From Planctomyces sp. SH-PL62 (GTDB lineage: Bacteria; Planctomycetota; Planctomycetia; Isosphaerales; Isosphaeraceae): a DNA stretch of 64,000 bases. Where the stretch lies: NCBI RefSeq assembly GCF_001610895.1, contig NZ_CP011273.1:6324001-6388000 (forward strand), given 5' to 3'. The notes below the pieces were generated by a model, which worked only from the letters and a program-made list of their open reading frames with translations, was not told where the DNA came from and made no database searches. Below, piece by piece: positions 9,934-19,134 of the stretch; position 1 is the stretch's first letter; each line of letters begins with the position of its first letter. A program made the position numbers and the translations under genes.

Positions 9934-10710
9934 ATGCCGAACCGGATCGAAGACGTCGTCCCCCCATCCCCCGACGGTCCCGATTTCGGGCCGGGGTCGA
10001 CGAACTCCACGACCGGCGGTGCGAACTCCGGCCGGAGCGAAACCCCGGTCGAGGAAAGGGACGCGTCGACGACGATGAAACCCTTGCAGACCTTCGCGCC
10101 GGTCGCGACGCCGCAGGTCGACGACGAGGGAAACCTCAACGACGCCTGGCTGGTCGAGCGCACGAGGCGAGGCGATCACGCGGCTTTCGGCGTCCTGGTG
10201 CGACGATACGAGCGGAAGCTGATCCGGGTGCTGGCGCGCCTGGTCCGCGACCCCGAGATCGCCCGCGACCTGGCGCAAGAGACGTTTTGGCGGGTCTTCA
10301 ACCGGCTCGATCGGTTCGACACCGGCCGGCGGTTCGGCCCCTGGCTGTTCCGCGTCGGGGTGAACCTGGGGCTCGACCATCTCCGACGCGGTCGGGGAGA
10401 ACCGCCGCCGACCTCCATCGACCGGGCCCGCGGCGACGACGGGGCCCCCTTCGAACTCCCCGACCCCGACCCCCGGATCCGTGCCGAGGTGGCGCAGGAG
10501 GTCCAGTTCATCCTGGCCCAACTGCCGGTCTCCTACCGGACGATCCTGGTGCTTCGGGACCTGGAAGGATTCTCCTCGTCGGAAGTGGCCGCGATCGTGG
10601 GAAGGCGTGAGGCGACGATCCGCTGGCGGCTTTCGAAGGCTCGCGAAAAATTCCGCCTAATCTGGGAGCGCCGTCAGGACGAGGCGCAGGAGGCAGCCAC
10701 GGACGGCTGA
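9934..10710 (+). CDS. ECF-type RNA polymerase sigma factor
   Basis: A 258-residue sigma-70 family protein. Region 2 is clear (GDHAAFGVLVRRYERKLIRV, then DLAQETFWRVFNRLDRFD and FGPWLFRVGVNLGLDHLRR), and region 4 follows (LPVSYRTILVLRDLEGFSSS with helix-turn-helix EVAAIVGRREATIRWRLSKA). The roughly 70 residues before region 2 are polar and disordered, longer than usual for ECF factors. The start at 9934 has GGGAGAGGA 5-13 bases upstream; an internal ATG at 10075 is a weaker alternative. The next gene, 9 bases downstream, is a zinc-finger anti-sigma factor, so the pair forms a classic sigma/anti-sigma module probably responding to envelope conditions. Confidence 0.93.
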   Translation: MPNRIEDVVPPSPDGPDFGPGSTNSTTGGANSGRSETPVEERDASTTMKPLQTFAPVATPQVDDEGNLNDAWLVERTRRGDHAAFGVLVRRYERKLIRVLARLVRDPEIARDLAQETFWRVFNRLDRFDTGRRFGPWLFRVGVNLGLDHLRRGRGEPPPTSIDRARGDDGAPFELPDPDPRIRAEVAQEVQFILAQLPVSYRTILVLRDLEGFSSSEVAAIVGRREATIRWRLSKAREKFRLIWERRQDEAQEAATDG

Positions 10711-10719
10711 CGACCGATC

Positions 10720-11592
10720 ATGAAAAAAACGCCGGACGAGACAGCGTGCGACTGGGTCCGTCACCGACTCCCGCTCCTTGCGGAAGGTGAGGACGAACCC
10801 GCGCCCGACGCGGAGTCGGCCCCGGCCCGCGCCGAGCGGCTCGCCGTCGAGGACCACCTCGACGCCTGCGGAGACTGCCGGGACCGCCGGGACCGCCTGG
10901 CCCAGGCTCTCGACCTCCTCGGGGCGGCGGCGGCCGAATCCCCGGTCGAGTCCCACGTCCCCTCGCTCTGGCCCGCCCTCCAGGCGCGGATCGAGGAGCA
11001 AGCCGAGGCCCGCGCCCGTCGCGCCGGCCGTCGCCGCTCCGGCGCGGCGGCGAAAACCCCGCTGGAACGGGCCGCCTCCCGGCTCAACGGCGCCCGAGAC
11101 GACCTGCCGCTGCAACTGGCCTGGATCGGCGATACGGCCCGCGAGGATTCCATCGCCCGCGTCCGCGCCTCGGCGGGCCTCGACCGCCTCCTCCGATCCC
11201 TGGCGAGCCCCGCCGGCGCGCTGGCCGCGGCCGCCCTGCTGGCGCTCGCCGTCGGCCTCCCCCTGGCCTCCCGCCACCGCGATCAGGCCGAAGCCCGGAT
11301 CGACGCCGCCTCGGCCCCGCTGCCGATCCTCATCCCGTCGGCCCCGCTCGACGTCTCCCCCCTCCTGGCCGACGCGATCGAGCCGCCCGACGGGCTCCAG
11401 GACGCCGAGCCGGTCGATCTCGCCGACGACGACCGGATCCTGGCTCGGAACACCGAGCCGCCGCTCCAACCCGACGGGCTGACCGTCGACGCCCCGAGAT
11501 CAAGGCCGACGCCCTCCCCCGCCGTCCGCTTCGACCTGGAGCGCGGGACCCCCATGCCCCCCGACTCCCGGATCGACAAGCCGGCGTACTAA
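10720..11592 (+). CDS. Membrane-anchored zinc-finger anti-sigma factor
   Basis: A 290-residue protein. Near the N-terminus is the HxxxCxxC zinc motif of ZAS-type anti-sigma factors (HLDACGDC, about residues 46-53). A hydrophobic segment around residues 163-180 (ALAAAALLALAVGLPLA) would anchor it in the membrane, leaving a Pro/Asp-rich outer tail. It starts 9 bases after the sigma gene and should hold that sigma factor inactive until a signal arrives. The degenerate trypsin/PDZ gene that follows could be the sensor side of this system; that is inference from position. Confidence 0.85.
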   Translation: MKKTPDETACDWVRHRLPLLAEGEDEPAPDAESAPARAERLAVEDHLDACGDCRDRRDRLAQALDLLGAAAAESPVESHVPSLWPALQARIEEQAEARARRAGRRRSGAAAKTPLERAASRLNGARDDLPLQLAWIGDTAREDSIARVRASAGLDRLLRSLASPAGALAAAALLALAVGLPLASRHRDQAEARIDAASAPLPILIPSAPLDVSPLLADAIEPPDGLQDAEPVDLADDDRILARNTEPPLQPDGLTVDAPRSRPTPSPAVRFDLERGTPMPPDSRIDKPAY

Positions 11593-11732
11593 TTGATCGA
11601 CCACGCGAGGGGGGATGCAAGGGCGAGGCCCGGTCCATCCCCCCGCCGCATTCCCGCCCGAACGTCGACCGACCGAGAAGCGTCCCGAACGTCCGGGGCG
11701 GCCGATCGCCCCACCATCGAGACCCCGCAACC

Positions 11733-13345
11733 ATGGATCGTCGGGACGCGTCGGTCAGGAACCGCCTGATCCTCTGGCTCGCCAGCGGGCTGTTCTTCGC
11801 GGCGCTCCTCCTGACGGCCTCCCTGTCGTGGTCGCCGCCGAGGCCCGCCCGGGGAGACGCCACGGCCCCGGCCGACGCGTCCCAGGCGTTCGCCCGGTGG
11901 CTGGAATCCTCCGGGGTGCTGGAGGACGGCCCGCCGATCGCCGCGAAGTCCGGGGGGACGCCCGGCGCCGCGACGACCGCCGCCGCACCCTCGACGCACT
12001 CGACTTCCTCGGCCGAATCCCCGGCCCGGCGCGGACGCGAACAGGAGGACGACGAGGTCCTGTTCGCGGCGATGGAGCAGCTTGAGCGACGGCTCGCCGC
12101 CGGGATGGGCCGCGCCCGAGAGTCGGTGGTGGCGCTCGAATATACGGCGGCCGAAGGGCCCGTCGACGCGCGACGGGCCGCCGTGGGAGTCGTGATCGAC
12201 GGTCCCCACGGCGACGTGCTCTCGGTGCGGATCGACCGCCCCTCATCCCCCCCGAACGAACTCGACGACGACCCCTCGCCGATCGTCGCCCGGGACGCGT
12301 TCGGCCGTCGGCACCTCGCCCGCTGGATCGCCGCCGACCCCGAGACCGGCCTGACCTTGCTGGGGATCCCCGCCGGCGTCCTCCGCTCCATCCGGATCGC
12401 CGATGAGGGGCCCACCCTGGGAAGCCAGGTCTTCGTCGTGGGCAACCCGTTCGGCCTCGGCCATTCCGTCAGTCGAGGACAGATTTCCGGCCTGAACCGC
12501 TCGCTGAAGCTCCACAACCTCCAGCTCAACGGGCTGATCCAGGTCCAGACCCCACTGTTCCCCGGCGACAGCGGCGCGGCGGTCGTCAACTACCGGGGCC
12601 AATGGCTGGGACTGATCCGCGGCGGCCTGGCCCCTCCCTCGCAAGACGAAGCCGCGACGACGGCGACGGCGACAGTGACCGCGACCCAGACGGCGACGCC
12701 CGGCCGCGGCAATGATCTGGGCTTCGCCGTCCCCGCCGAGGACGCCCTCTGGGTCGCCTCGCAACTCCGCAAGCAGGGCCGGGTCGATCGCGCCTATCTG
12801 GGCGTCCGCCTGGAAGCCGACGCCCCCGGCGCGGTCGAGGCCGAGGGTGCCGCGCTCCGCGACGTCCTCCCCGACACGCCCGCCGCGAAGGGGGGGCTCC
12901 AGGCCGGCGACCGAGTCCTTTCATTCGACGGCCAGCCTATCCGCACGGCCCTCGACCTCACCGAACGGCTCGACCGCACCCCGGCCGAGAAGTACGTCCG
13001 CCTCGAAGTGGTCCGCGCCGACGGCCCCCAGCGCCAGCAGCGCAGCGTCTGGATTCAGACCACCCGCCGCCCCGCCGCCCCGCCTCCCCCCACTCCGGTC
13101 GTGGTGCCGACTTCCGCCACGGCCCCCGCGCCCCCTTCGCCCCCGGCCCCTCTCCCCCCTCGCAACCGCAGCCCAAGCCGCTCGGCGAGCCGGTGCCGCC
13201 GCCTCGGGCCGAGGAGCTGCAAAGCTCGCTCCCTCGGGCCGTCGTGGAGCGTCTCGACCTGCTCGAACGGCGACTCGAACGCCTGGAACGCGCCGAGCCC
13301 CCGCCCAGGCCGGCCGGGGCGGCGGCGGACGCCCCCCAGCCCTGA
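11733..13345 (+). CDS. Degenerate trypsin-like/PDZ (DegP-like) membrane protein, frameshifted near its 3' end
   Basis: An N-terminal membrane segment (residues 10-30) is followed by a linker, a trypsin-fold domain (about 110-350) and a PDZ domain (about 370-450, LGVRLEADAPG and LQAGDRVLSFDGQPI). The serine site FPGDSGAAVVN is present, but the DegP histidine position reads GDVLSVRID and the aspartate position reads DPETGLTLL instead of DxxTDLAVL, so the triad looks lost. The reading frame runs past its natural end. In another frame the sequence after 13160 encodes PKPLGEPVPPP followed by the coiled-coil-like VVERLDLLERRLERLERAE and a stop at 13343-13345. One C appears to be missing from the C6 run at 13154-13159. 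Without correction the ORF reads on to 14129 as shadow sequence overlapping the flippase gene. Confidence 0.8.
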
Positions 13346-13458
13346 GGGGCCGTCGGGATCGGGGTTCCGGCCTTTCGGGGGGGCCGTTATGATGCGGCCC
13401 TCTGATCATCTTTGCGGAGCGCACCGGATTGTCTTCGCCGCCGTCGAGGAAGGACCCC

Positions 13459-15051
13459 GTGAGTACAGCACCAACGACATCCACGGCCCCTCCGCGCGCG
13501 TTGCCTCCCGTCCTGGGACGACTCTTCAGCGGCACGCTCTGGCTGGCGATCCGCGTCCCGCTCCAGATCGTCTTCTCGCTCTGGACGACCCGGCTCATCC
13601 TGGAGACGATCGGCAAGGACCAGCTCGGCGCCTACAGCTTCGCCTGGGGTTTCGGCTTCCTCCAGATGCTCTTCGAGTTCGGCGTCAGCTCGGCCCTCCA
13701 GCGCCAGATCTCGCAGCACTGGACGAACGGGGACAAGGAGGGGGTCCGGCGGACCGTCGCCTGCGGCCTGACCTTCTACACGGCCACCGCGCTGGTCCAG
13801 GTCGTCGCCCTGCTGGCGATCACCTACCTGGCGCTCCCCTACTCGGAGTATCAAGGGCACTCGGCCTACGACCTGATCGTCAAGCTGCTCTGGCTCCAGA
13901 TCATCACCGCCCCTTGCTACGGGTTCTCGGTCGTGGTGTCGAGCGTCCTCCAGGCGGCCCGGCGATACGAGTTCATCCCCCGCATCGAGTTCGGGATCAC
14001 CATCCTGCGGTTCCTGGCCCTGCTGATCGGGCTCAAGAGCGGCGTGCCGTTCTTCTGGGTCGTCGTGATGCAGACCGCGATCCAGGTCGGCCTGGGGCTG
14101 GGGCCGGCGGTCTGGGTGATGACCCGTGAGCTGGGCCAGTCGCTGACCTTCCGCGGCGCCCGCTGGGAAGACTACAAGGCGCTGGGGCACGTCAGCTTCT
14201 ACATGGCGCTCATCCAGGTCAGCGTGATCCTGGCCGACAAGGTCGACACCACCATCCTCGGCTTCGTGATCCCCGACCCGGGGCAGGCGAACGCCGTGTA
14301 CGACGTGGTGAGCAAGCCGTTCTTGCAGCTCCGCCAGACCGGCTGGATGCTGGCGTACATGGTGATGCCCGCCGTCGCCAGCCTGATCGCCGCCCGCGAC
14401 GAGCGGAGCCTGGAGCGCGTGAAGTACGACGGCACCCGCATGCACATCGCCGCCATCCTCCCCATCGGCCTCCTGGGGTTCCTCTACGCCGCGCCGTTCC
14501 TGACCCTCTGGGTCGGCGACCGCCTGGGCCGCCCCGCGGCCGACGTCGCCCCCCTGATGCGGCTCTTCCTCACCGCCGCGATCCCCCTGATCCTGTCGGT
14601 GCCGGTGCAGATGGCCATCGGCTTCAACAAGATCCCGGTCATCGCCCTGGCGGCGCTCGGCGGGGCGGTCGTGAACCTGCCGGTCAGCTATTACCTGGCC
14701 CGGCAGATCGGCGTGGCGGGCGTGATCTGGGGGACCGTTTTGACGACGTTCGCCTCGAACCTGATCATCCCCGGCATCTACGTCTCGCGGGTCCTGGCGA
14801 TCGACTTCCGAGAGTTCTTCCGACGCACCCTGGCCCCCCCCCTCGCCGGCGCCGCCGCCCTGGTCGCCGCCTGCTGGCTCCTGAGCCTGGCCTTCCCCGT
14901 CACCTTCCCGGGGACGACCCTCGCCACCCGCGCCGCCCCCCTGCTCGTCCACCTGGGCGTCGGCACGCTCGCCTACCTCGTCGGCTACCTCCTCACCCCC
15001 AACGGCCGCGACGACCTCTCCCAGCTCCGGAACAAGCTCCGCAGGGGGTGA
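13459..15051 (+). CDS. Polysaccharide/oligosaccharide flippase (MOP superfamily, Wzx-like)
   Basis: A 530-residue integral membrane protein with about 14 hydrophobic segments, beginning LPPVLGRLFSGTLWLAIR and containing DQLGAYSFAWGFGFLQMLFE, typical of polysaccharide-biosynthesis exporters. Family members flip lipid-linked oligosaccharides across the inner membrane for surface polysaccharide or glycoprotein assembly. The start is GTG 13459, preceded by GAGGAAGGA at good spacing; a TTG at 13429 lacks a ribosome site. It follows the sigma/anti-sigma/trypsin-PDZ genes and may be part of an envelope-response regulon. No glycosyltransferases lie beside it. Confidence 0.88.
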   Translation: MSTAPTTSTAPPRALPPVLGRLFSGTLWLAIRVPLQIVFSLWTTRLILETIGKDQLGAYSFAWGFGFLQMLFEFGVSSALQRQISQHWTNGDKEGVRRTVACGLTFYTATALVQVVALLAITYLALPYSEYQGHSAYDLIVKLLWLQIITAPCYGFSVVVSSVLQAARRYEFIPRIEFGITILRFLALLIGLKSGVPFFWVVVMQTAIQVGLGLGPAVWVMTRELGQSLTFRGARWEDYKALGHVSFYMALIQVSVILADKVDTTILGFVIPDPGQANAVYDVVSKPFLQLRQTGWMLAYMVMPAVASLIAARDERSLERVKYDGTRMHIAAILPIGLLGFLYAAPFLTLWVGDRLGRPAADVAPLMRLFLTAAIPLILSVPVQMAIGFNKIPVIALAALGGAVVNLPVSYYLARQIGVAGVIWGTVLTTFASNLIIPGIYVSRVLAIDFREFFRRTLAPPLAGAAALVAACWLLSLAFPVTFPGTTLATRAAPLLVHLGVGTLAYLVGYLLTPNGRDDLSQLRNKLRRG

Positions 15052-15146
15052 GAAGGCTCCATCGTCTACCCAGGTGCAACCGGCCCGACCGCGAGCGACC
15101 ACGGGCCATGGACCCGCCTAACAATTCGTTATTTTCCAGAATTATA

Positions 15147-15176
15147 TTGACACGCCATCAGCGGACCAGATATTCG
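15147..15176 (+). promoter_or_regulatory. Probable promoter upstream of the lipoprotein/DUF1559 operon
   Basis: TTGACA (15147-15152), an 18-base spacer and TATTCG (15171-15176) lie in a locally AT-rich patch (about 15120-15190), unusual against the GC-rich surroundings. This is about 150 bases before the lipoprotein start. The remainder of 15052-15323 shows no coding frame. Confidence 0.45.
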
Positions 15177-15323
15177 TAATTCCTGTGATTCCATGCAACA
15201 CCTCCGCGACGTGAAATGGCAAGCGGACGTCGTTGAATCTCTCCCCTTCCTGAGAATTCCCCGCCGCGCCGCGTCGTGAAATTGAGGCGTCATGCCAATC
15301 GACCGTCCCAGGGGTGCCCGACC

Positions 15324-15830
15324 ATGCGACGTTGGTTCCGCCTACCCGTCGTTTTGATGCTCGCCGGCTGCGGCCCCGCGACCGATGATCGCCGGCCGGG
15401 CCTGGGGCGGGTCGAGGTCGTCGAGGCGGGCACGCCGGCGGCGTCTCAACGGACCGTCGAACCGAAACTCGACTTCGTCACGCCGGCTCCGGGATCGGTG
15501 TTTCCCCCCGGGACCTCCGTCGAATTCAGGGCCTTGCTCGCCCTGGCGGCCGGCGAAAGGTTGCCGACCGTGATGCAACTGCTCGTCTTGAATGGCGACG
15601 ACGTCATCATACAGACGGGGAAGGTCGCGGTGGACGATCGGGACGACCAGGGGCGATACAATCTGTCCGGACGAATCGTCGCGCCCGCTGCGACGGGCCG
15701 ATACAAGATTCGCATCCAGATGTTCTGGTCGAAAGTGGTGAGAGAGGGGGCTGCGGCCGGGGAGTCCAGGGATACGGTCGTCGACTCGCACGCCTTGCCG
15801 TTCCAGGTAAGCAAGAAAGGGAAATCGTGA
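15324..15830 (+). CDS. Small exported lipoprotein, unknown function
   Basis: A 168-residue protein with a lipoprotein signal: MRRWFRLPVVLMLAGC places a lipobox (LAGC) at Cys16. The mature part contains a beta-sandwich-like block (FVTPAPGSVFPPGTSVEFRA, about residues 50-70) compatible with an Ig-like or carboxypeptidase-regulatory fold. A longer in-frame GTG start at 15276 would bury the lipobox, so 15324 is preferred. Its stop overlaps the GTG start of the DUF1559 gene by four bases, which is typical of planctomycete DUF1559 operons. Function unknown. Confidence 0.75.
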   Translation: MRRWFRLPVVLMLAGCGPATDDRRPGLGRVEVVEAGTPAASQRTVEPKLDFVTPAPGSVFPPGTSVEFRALLALAAGERLPTVMQLLVLNGDDVIIQTGKVAVDDRDDQGRYNLSGRIVAPAATGRYKIRIQMFWSKVVREGAAAGESRDTVVDSHALPFQVSKKGKS

Positions 15831-16786
15831 CGTCCCGGGCCCCGGAACGACGGGAGAAGGCGCGACGGCCTGGATTCACCCTCATCGAAATCGCCGTCGT
15901 CGTGGTCGTCATCGCACTCCTGATCGCGCTGCTCGTCCCGGCGGTGCAATCGGCGCGCGAGGCCGCGCGACGGGCGCAGTGCTCGAAGAATCTGGGCCAA
16001 CTCGCTCTCGCGATCCATGCCTATGAATCGTCGGTCGGGACCCTCCCCATGGGGACCTCCGGGACGACCTTCTCGCTCCACGCGGCGATACTTCCGCATA
16101 TGGAGCAATCCACACTCTATTCGTCGATCAACTTCAGTATCAACGGCGTCCACCCCCCTGCGGAGAATCGTACGGCGGCGGAGACCACGGTGGGCGTCTT
16201 CCTGTGTCCCTCGGACTCCCATCCGGGAGGCGCCGGGGCCAGCACCAACTACGCCGGGAACGCCGGTGGGGGGGTGCAGAAGTATGGTCGGAACGGTTCC
16301 TTCGTCGGAGCCGGCGAGCGGCCCCCGCGATCGTCGGACTTCACCGACGGGGCGGGGAACACGAGCTTGATGGCGGAATGGCAGGTCTCGGGAGGTTCCC
16401 TCAGGAATCGCGAGCGGCTCCGGGCCGTCTTCGCCACGCCGAGGCCGCTGATGGAGCCCGAGGAACTCGAAGAGTTCGTCGAGTCGTGCCGAGGCCTGGA
16501 TCTGGAGAACGCGAAGCTGGGCCCGCCTCGCAAGGGGCGCAACTGGCTGTTCGGCGACATGGGATGGACGCTTTACAACCACACGAACACCCCGAACGGC
16601 AACACCTGCACCAACGGGACCGCCGTCCAGAAGGGAGCCTGGACCGCCGGGAGCGGCCATTCATTCGGAGTCAACGTGAGCTTCGCCGACGGCCACGTGC
16701 AGTTCATCCACGAGAATATTCATCGCGAGGTCTGGCGTGCACTGGCGAGTTGCAACGGCCGAGAAATCCTCCCCTCGTCATTCTGA
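15827..16786 (+). CDS. DUF1559 pseudopilin-like protein
   Basis: A 319-residue protein with a type IV prepilin N-terminus: the basic leader ends RRPG, followed by FTLIEIAVVVVVIALLIALL, so prepilin peptidase would cleave after the glycine. The DUF1559 body follows (AREAARRAQCSKNLGQLALA), with the C-terminal H-x9-DG motif seen as HSFGVNVSFADGHV. These proteins are greatly expanded in planctomycetes and are likely surface or secretion-system pseudopilins; individual roles are unknown. It begins at GTG 15827, overlapping the lipoprotein stop. It is one of three such genes here (also 28926 and 30972). Confidence 0.92.
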   Translation: MTSRAPERREKARRPGFTLIEIAVVVVVIALLIALLVPAVQSAREAARRAQCSKNLGQLALAIHAYESSVGTLPMGTSGTTFSLHAAILPHMEQSTLYSSINFSINGVHPPAENRTAAETTVGVFLCPSDSHPGGAGASTNYAGNAGGGVQKYGRNGSFVGAGERPPRSSDFTDGAGNTSLMAEWQVSGGSLRNRERLRAVFATPRPLMEPEELEEFVESCRGLDLENAKLGPPRKGRNWLFGDMGWTLYNHTNTPNGNTCTNGTAVQKGAWTAGSGHSFGVNVSFADGHVQFIHENIHREVWRALASCNGREILPSSF

Positions 16787-16983
16787 GGTGGGCTGGCTCG
16801 TTTGTGCGAAAGGACGCCGGGTCTTTTTACGACTCATGGATGTCTCTCCTCGCCTCAGGGCGATGCTGGTCGGAGAGGAATTCGTTAGGCCTCTGAATTC
16901 GGTTGCGTCTTTGACCGGGAGCGGTGCCGGATGCCCCTGACGAGGCTCCCCACATCGTTCTCAAACTTGAAAGGGATGCTCAA

Positions 16984-17463
16984 ATGGTGAAGTAGACAAT
17001 CCTCCGCAAGCCTGCCGCCGTCATCGTAGCCATGTCGATCACGCTGTGCGTTCCCGCGATCGGCGGCTACACCGTTACCATCGGCGTGCCGATCGCCGAC
17101 AGCAACTGGACGGAAGGCCTCGACGCCAACGTTACTGGTAATGCGGCATGGGCTGCGACGGACAAAAGCGTGACGTCTTTTGAACTCTACCTTCACTCAT
17201 ACAGTGAGGAAGGCGCCATCACTAGCACGACGACGGCGGAGCGGGGGGATCTGGACGGTTCGGAGGAACGGATTCTCTCCTTCGGCACTCCGCTCACCCT
17301 CACGCGGAATACAACCCCTCCGGCCCCTCCTATCCCACCGGATCCTGCACCGAGCCCCTCAGACTACTACATCGAAGTCATCCCGATGGTGAAGGATTCG
17401 CCGGCGGCGGACGGAGCCGTGAAGGCGTTCAGGAAGATCCAGATCTACCAGAAGGCTGAGTAG
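16984..17463 (+). pseudogene. Small secreted protein with a stop codon inside its signal peptide
   Basis: From ATG 16984 the frame reads MVK, then TAG (16993-16995), then TILRKPAAVIVAMSITLCV and PAIGG, which is a textbook Sec signal peptide if the TAG is read as a sense codon. AAAGGG lies about 10 bases before this ATG. The remainder (17032-17463, 143 residues from the internal ATG) is a beta-rich, low-complexity-tailed protein containing PPAPPIPPDPAPSPSDYY. Local GC is lower than in the neighbours. If only ATG 17032 is used, the product keeps a hydrophobic stretch but loses the charged n-region. It could be a recent pseudogene, a start-site change or a sequencing error. It follows the DUF1559 gene. 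Family not recognised. Confidence 0.6.
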
Positions 17464-17521
17464 CAGCAAACGAGGAGCCGCCGTCGCCCGCCGGCGCTGG
17501 ACGCCAACAGGCTCTCTCGTT

Positions 17522-18865
17522 TCACATCACCTTGGCCACCACCAGGGTCTGGTCGTCGTAGGGGTCGATGGGGCCGGTGAAGGCGTCGACGGCGTCGAGG
17601 ATGGCGTCGACCATCTGTTTGGCCGGGAGGGAGCAGCGCCCCAGGATGGCGTCGAGGCGTTCGAGGGTGAACTGATCGCCGCGCGCGTTCATGGCTTCGG
17701 TCACGCCGTCGGTGTAGAGGACCAGGACGTCGCCGGGGACCAGGGTCACGGACGACTCATCGAAGGCGAGGTCGGGGAACAGGCCCAGGGGAGGCCCGCC
17801 GACGTCTTCGAGCGACAGCACGGTCCCCTCGGAGCATCGCCGGATGCGCGGGGGGTTGTGGCCGGCGCAGGCGTAGGTGAATTTCCGGGTCGCCGGGTCG
17901 TAGATGCCGTAGAAGGCGGTGACGAACACCTCGTTGTCGGCGGTGTAGCTCGCCGTCAGGCGGTCGTTGACGTGCTTCAGCAGGGCGGCCGGCGGGTCGG
18001 GGTTCCCCGGGTGGCCGTGGACCAGGCTGTGGAGGATCGCCATCATGACGGCGGCCGGGGTGCCGTGGCCGCTGACGTCGGCGATCATGAACCCCCATCG
18101 GCCGTCGGGGAGCGGGAAGAAGTCGTAATAGTCCCCCCCCGCCCATTGCGAGGTCCGATAGAACGTCGCCAGTTCCACGCCGGGGATCGCGGGGAGCTTC
18201 TTGGGGAGCAGCGAGCGCTGGATGTCGGCCACGACGCGAAGCTCGCGGTCGACCACGTCGTACGCCTGCTTGAGCCGCTCGTTCAGGACGAGGTTCTGGG
18301 TGGCGCGGCCGAACAGGCCGCTGATCCAGAACCGCTCCGGGAACTTGTCCGGCTCCCACGCGCCGGGCTCCTTGCGAAGGGCGACGACCATGTTCAGGCC
18401 GACCCCCTGGTCGAAGTGCGGGATCGCCATCAGCGACCGCTGTCCTTCCAGGTGCTCGGCCGCCGGCTCGTCGGGCGCGAGGATTTCCGAGATGTCGTCG
18501 AGGATCCTCGGCTCGTCGCCGTAGATCAGCTCGGCGAGCAGGCCTCCTTCGAGGACCGGCAGCTTCTCGGGCTCCTTCCAGGGGTTCACCTCTTCGGTCC
18601 AGATGCTCGACCGGGTGATCCGATACTTGGGGTACTCCAGCCCTCGGCGGCTGAGCGAGACCCAGCGGTCCGAGGGCATGATCTGGCGGACCCGGCGGCC
18701 GTAGCTCCGCACCATCTCCTGCGGGTCGTGATGCGTGCTCATCTCCCGCATCATCTCGGCGACCTCGGCGAGTCGGGCCTGCGAACCGTCCCCCCCCCAG
18801 GCGGGCGGCGGCGACTCGACCGGAAGCGATCCCGTCGCGGCGGACGTACTCTCGGTGGATGGCAT
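17522..18865 (-). CDS. PP2C/SpoIIE-type serine phosphatase with sensor domain (RsbU-like)
   Basis: A 447-residue protein. Residues about 30-200 form a GAF-like sensor region, and a coiled-coil linker (RLKQAYDVVDRELRVVADIQ) leads into the SpoIIE phosphatase domain. Key motifs are AGGDYYDFF, the metal-binding IADVSGHG, YACAGHNPP and the C-terminal VLYTDGVTEA. Such proteins dephosphorylate anti-anti-sigma factors (STAS proteins) in partner-switching pathways that control sigma factors or second-messenger outputs. No STAS or RsbW partner is visible nearby. The gene is divergent from the thioredoxin gene across a 269-base gap. Confidence 0.9.
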   Translation of the reverse strand: MPSTESTSAATGSLPVESPPPAWGGDGSQARLAEVAEMMREMSTHHDPQEMVRSYGRRVRQIMPSDRWVSLSRRGLEYPKYRITRSSIWTEEVNPWKEPEKLPVLEGGLLAELIYGDEPRILDDISEILAPDEPAAEHLEGQRSLMAIPHFDQGVGLNMVVALRKEPGAWEPDKFPERFWISGLFGRATQNLVLNERLKQAYDVVDRELRVVADIQRSLLPKKLPAIPGVELATFYRTSQWAGGDYYDFFPLPDGRWGFMIADVSGHGTPAAVMMAILHSLVHGHPGNPDPPAALLKHVNDRLTASYTADNEVFVTAFYGIYDPATRKFTYACAGHNPPRIRRCSEGTVLSLEDVGGPPLGLFPDLAFDESSVTLVPGDVLVLYTDGVTEAMNARGDQFTLERLDAILGRCSLPAKQMVDAILDAVDAFTGPIDPYDDQTLVVAKVM

Positions 18866-19134
18866 GGTTGGATCTCGTTTCGCGTCGTTCGGGCCGTGTC
18901 GATCGCTGGTCGTTCCTCATTCTACCCCGCTCGTCGAGGGCGGGAACCGCCGCGTCCCGGACCGCCGACGCATCCCCCGTCCGCATCCCGGCTTCGGGAT
19001 CCCGACGCCCTCGACGGGGGCGACGCGGTTCCCGACGCCCGTCCCGGCGCGTATGATGGAATCCGCGGGCGATCGTCCGCCCGGTCTCGCCTATCAGGGC
19101 CCGTCCCCAGACCCCCAGCCATCGCATCGCGACC

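Noticed and set aside
13346-14129. C-terminal 260 residues of the 798-residue trypsin/PDZ ORF
   Set aside because: After the apparent frameshift this is shadow sequence of the flippase gene, with no protein-like features.
13387-15102. 571-residue minus-strand ORF
   Set aside because: It mirrors the third-position GC bias of the flippase gene and has a Gly/Asp/His-rich nonsense composition.
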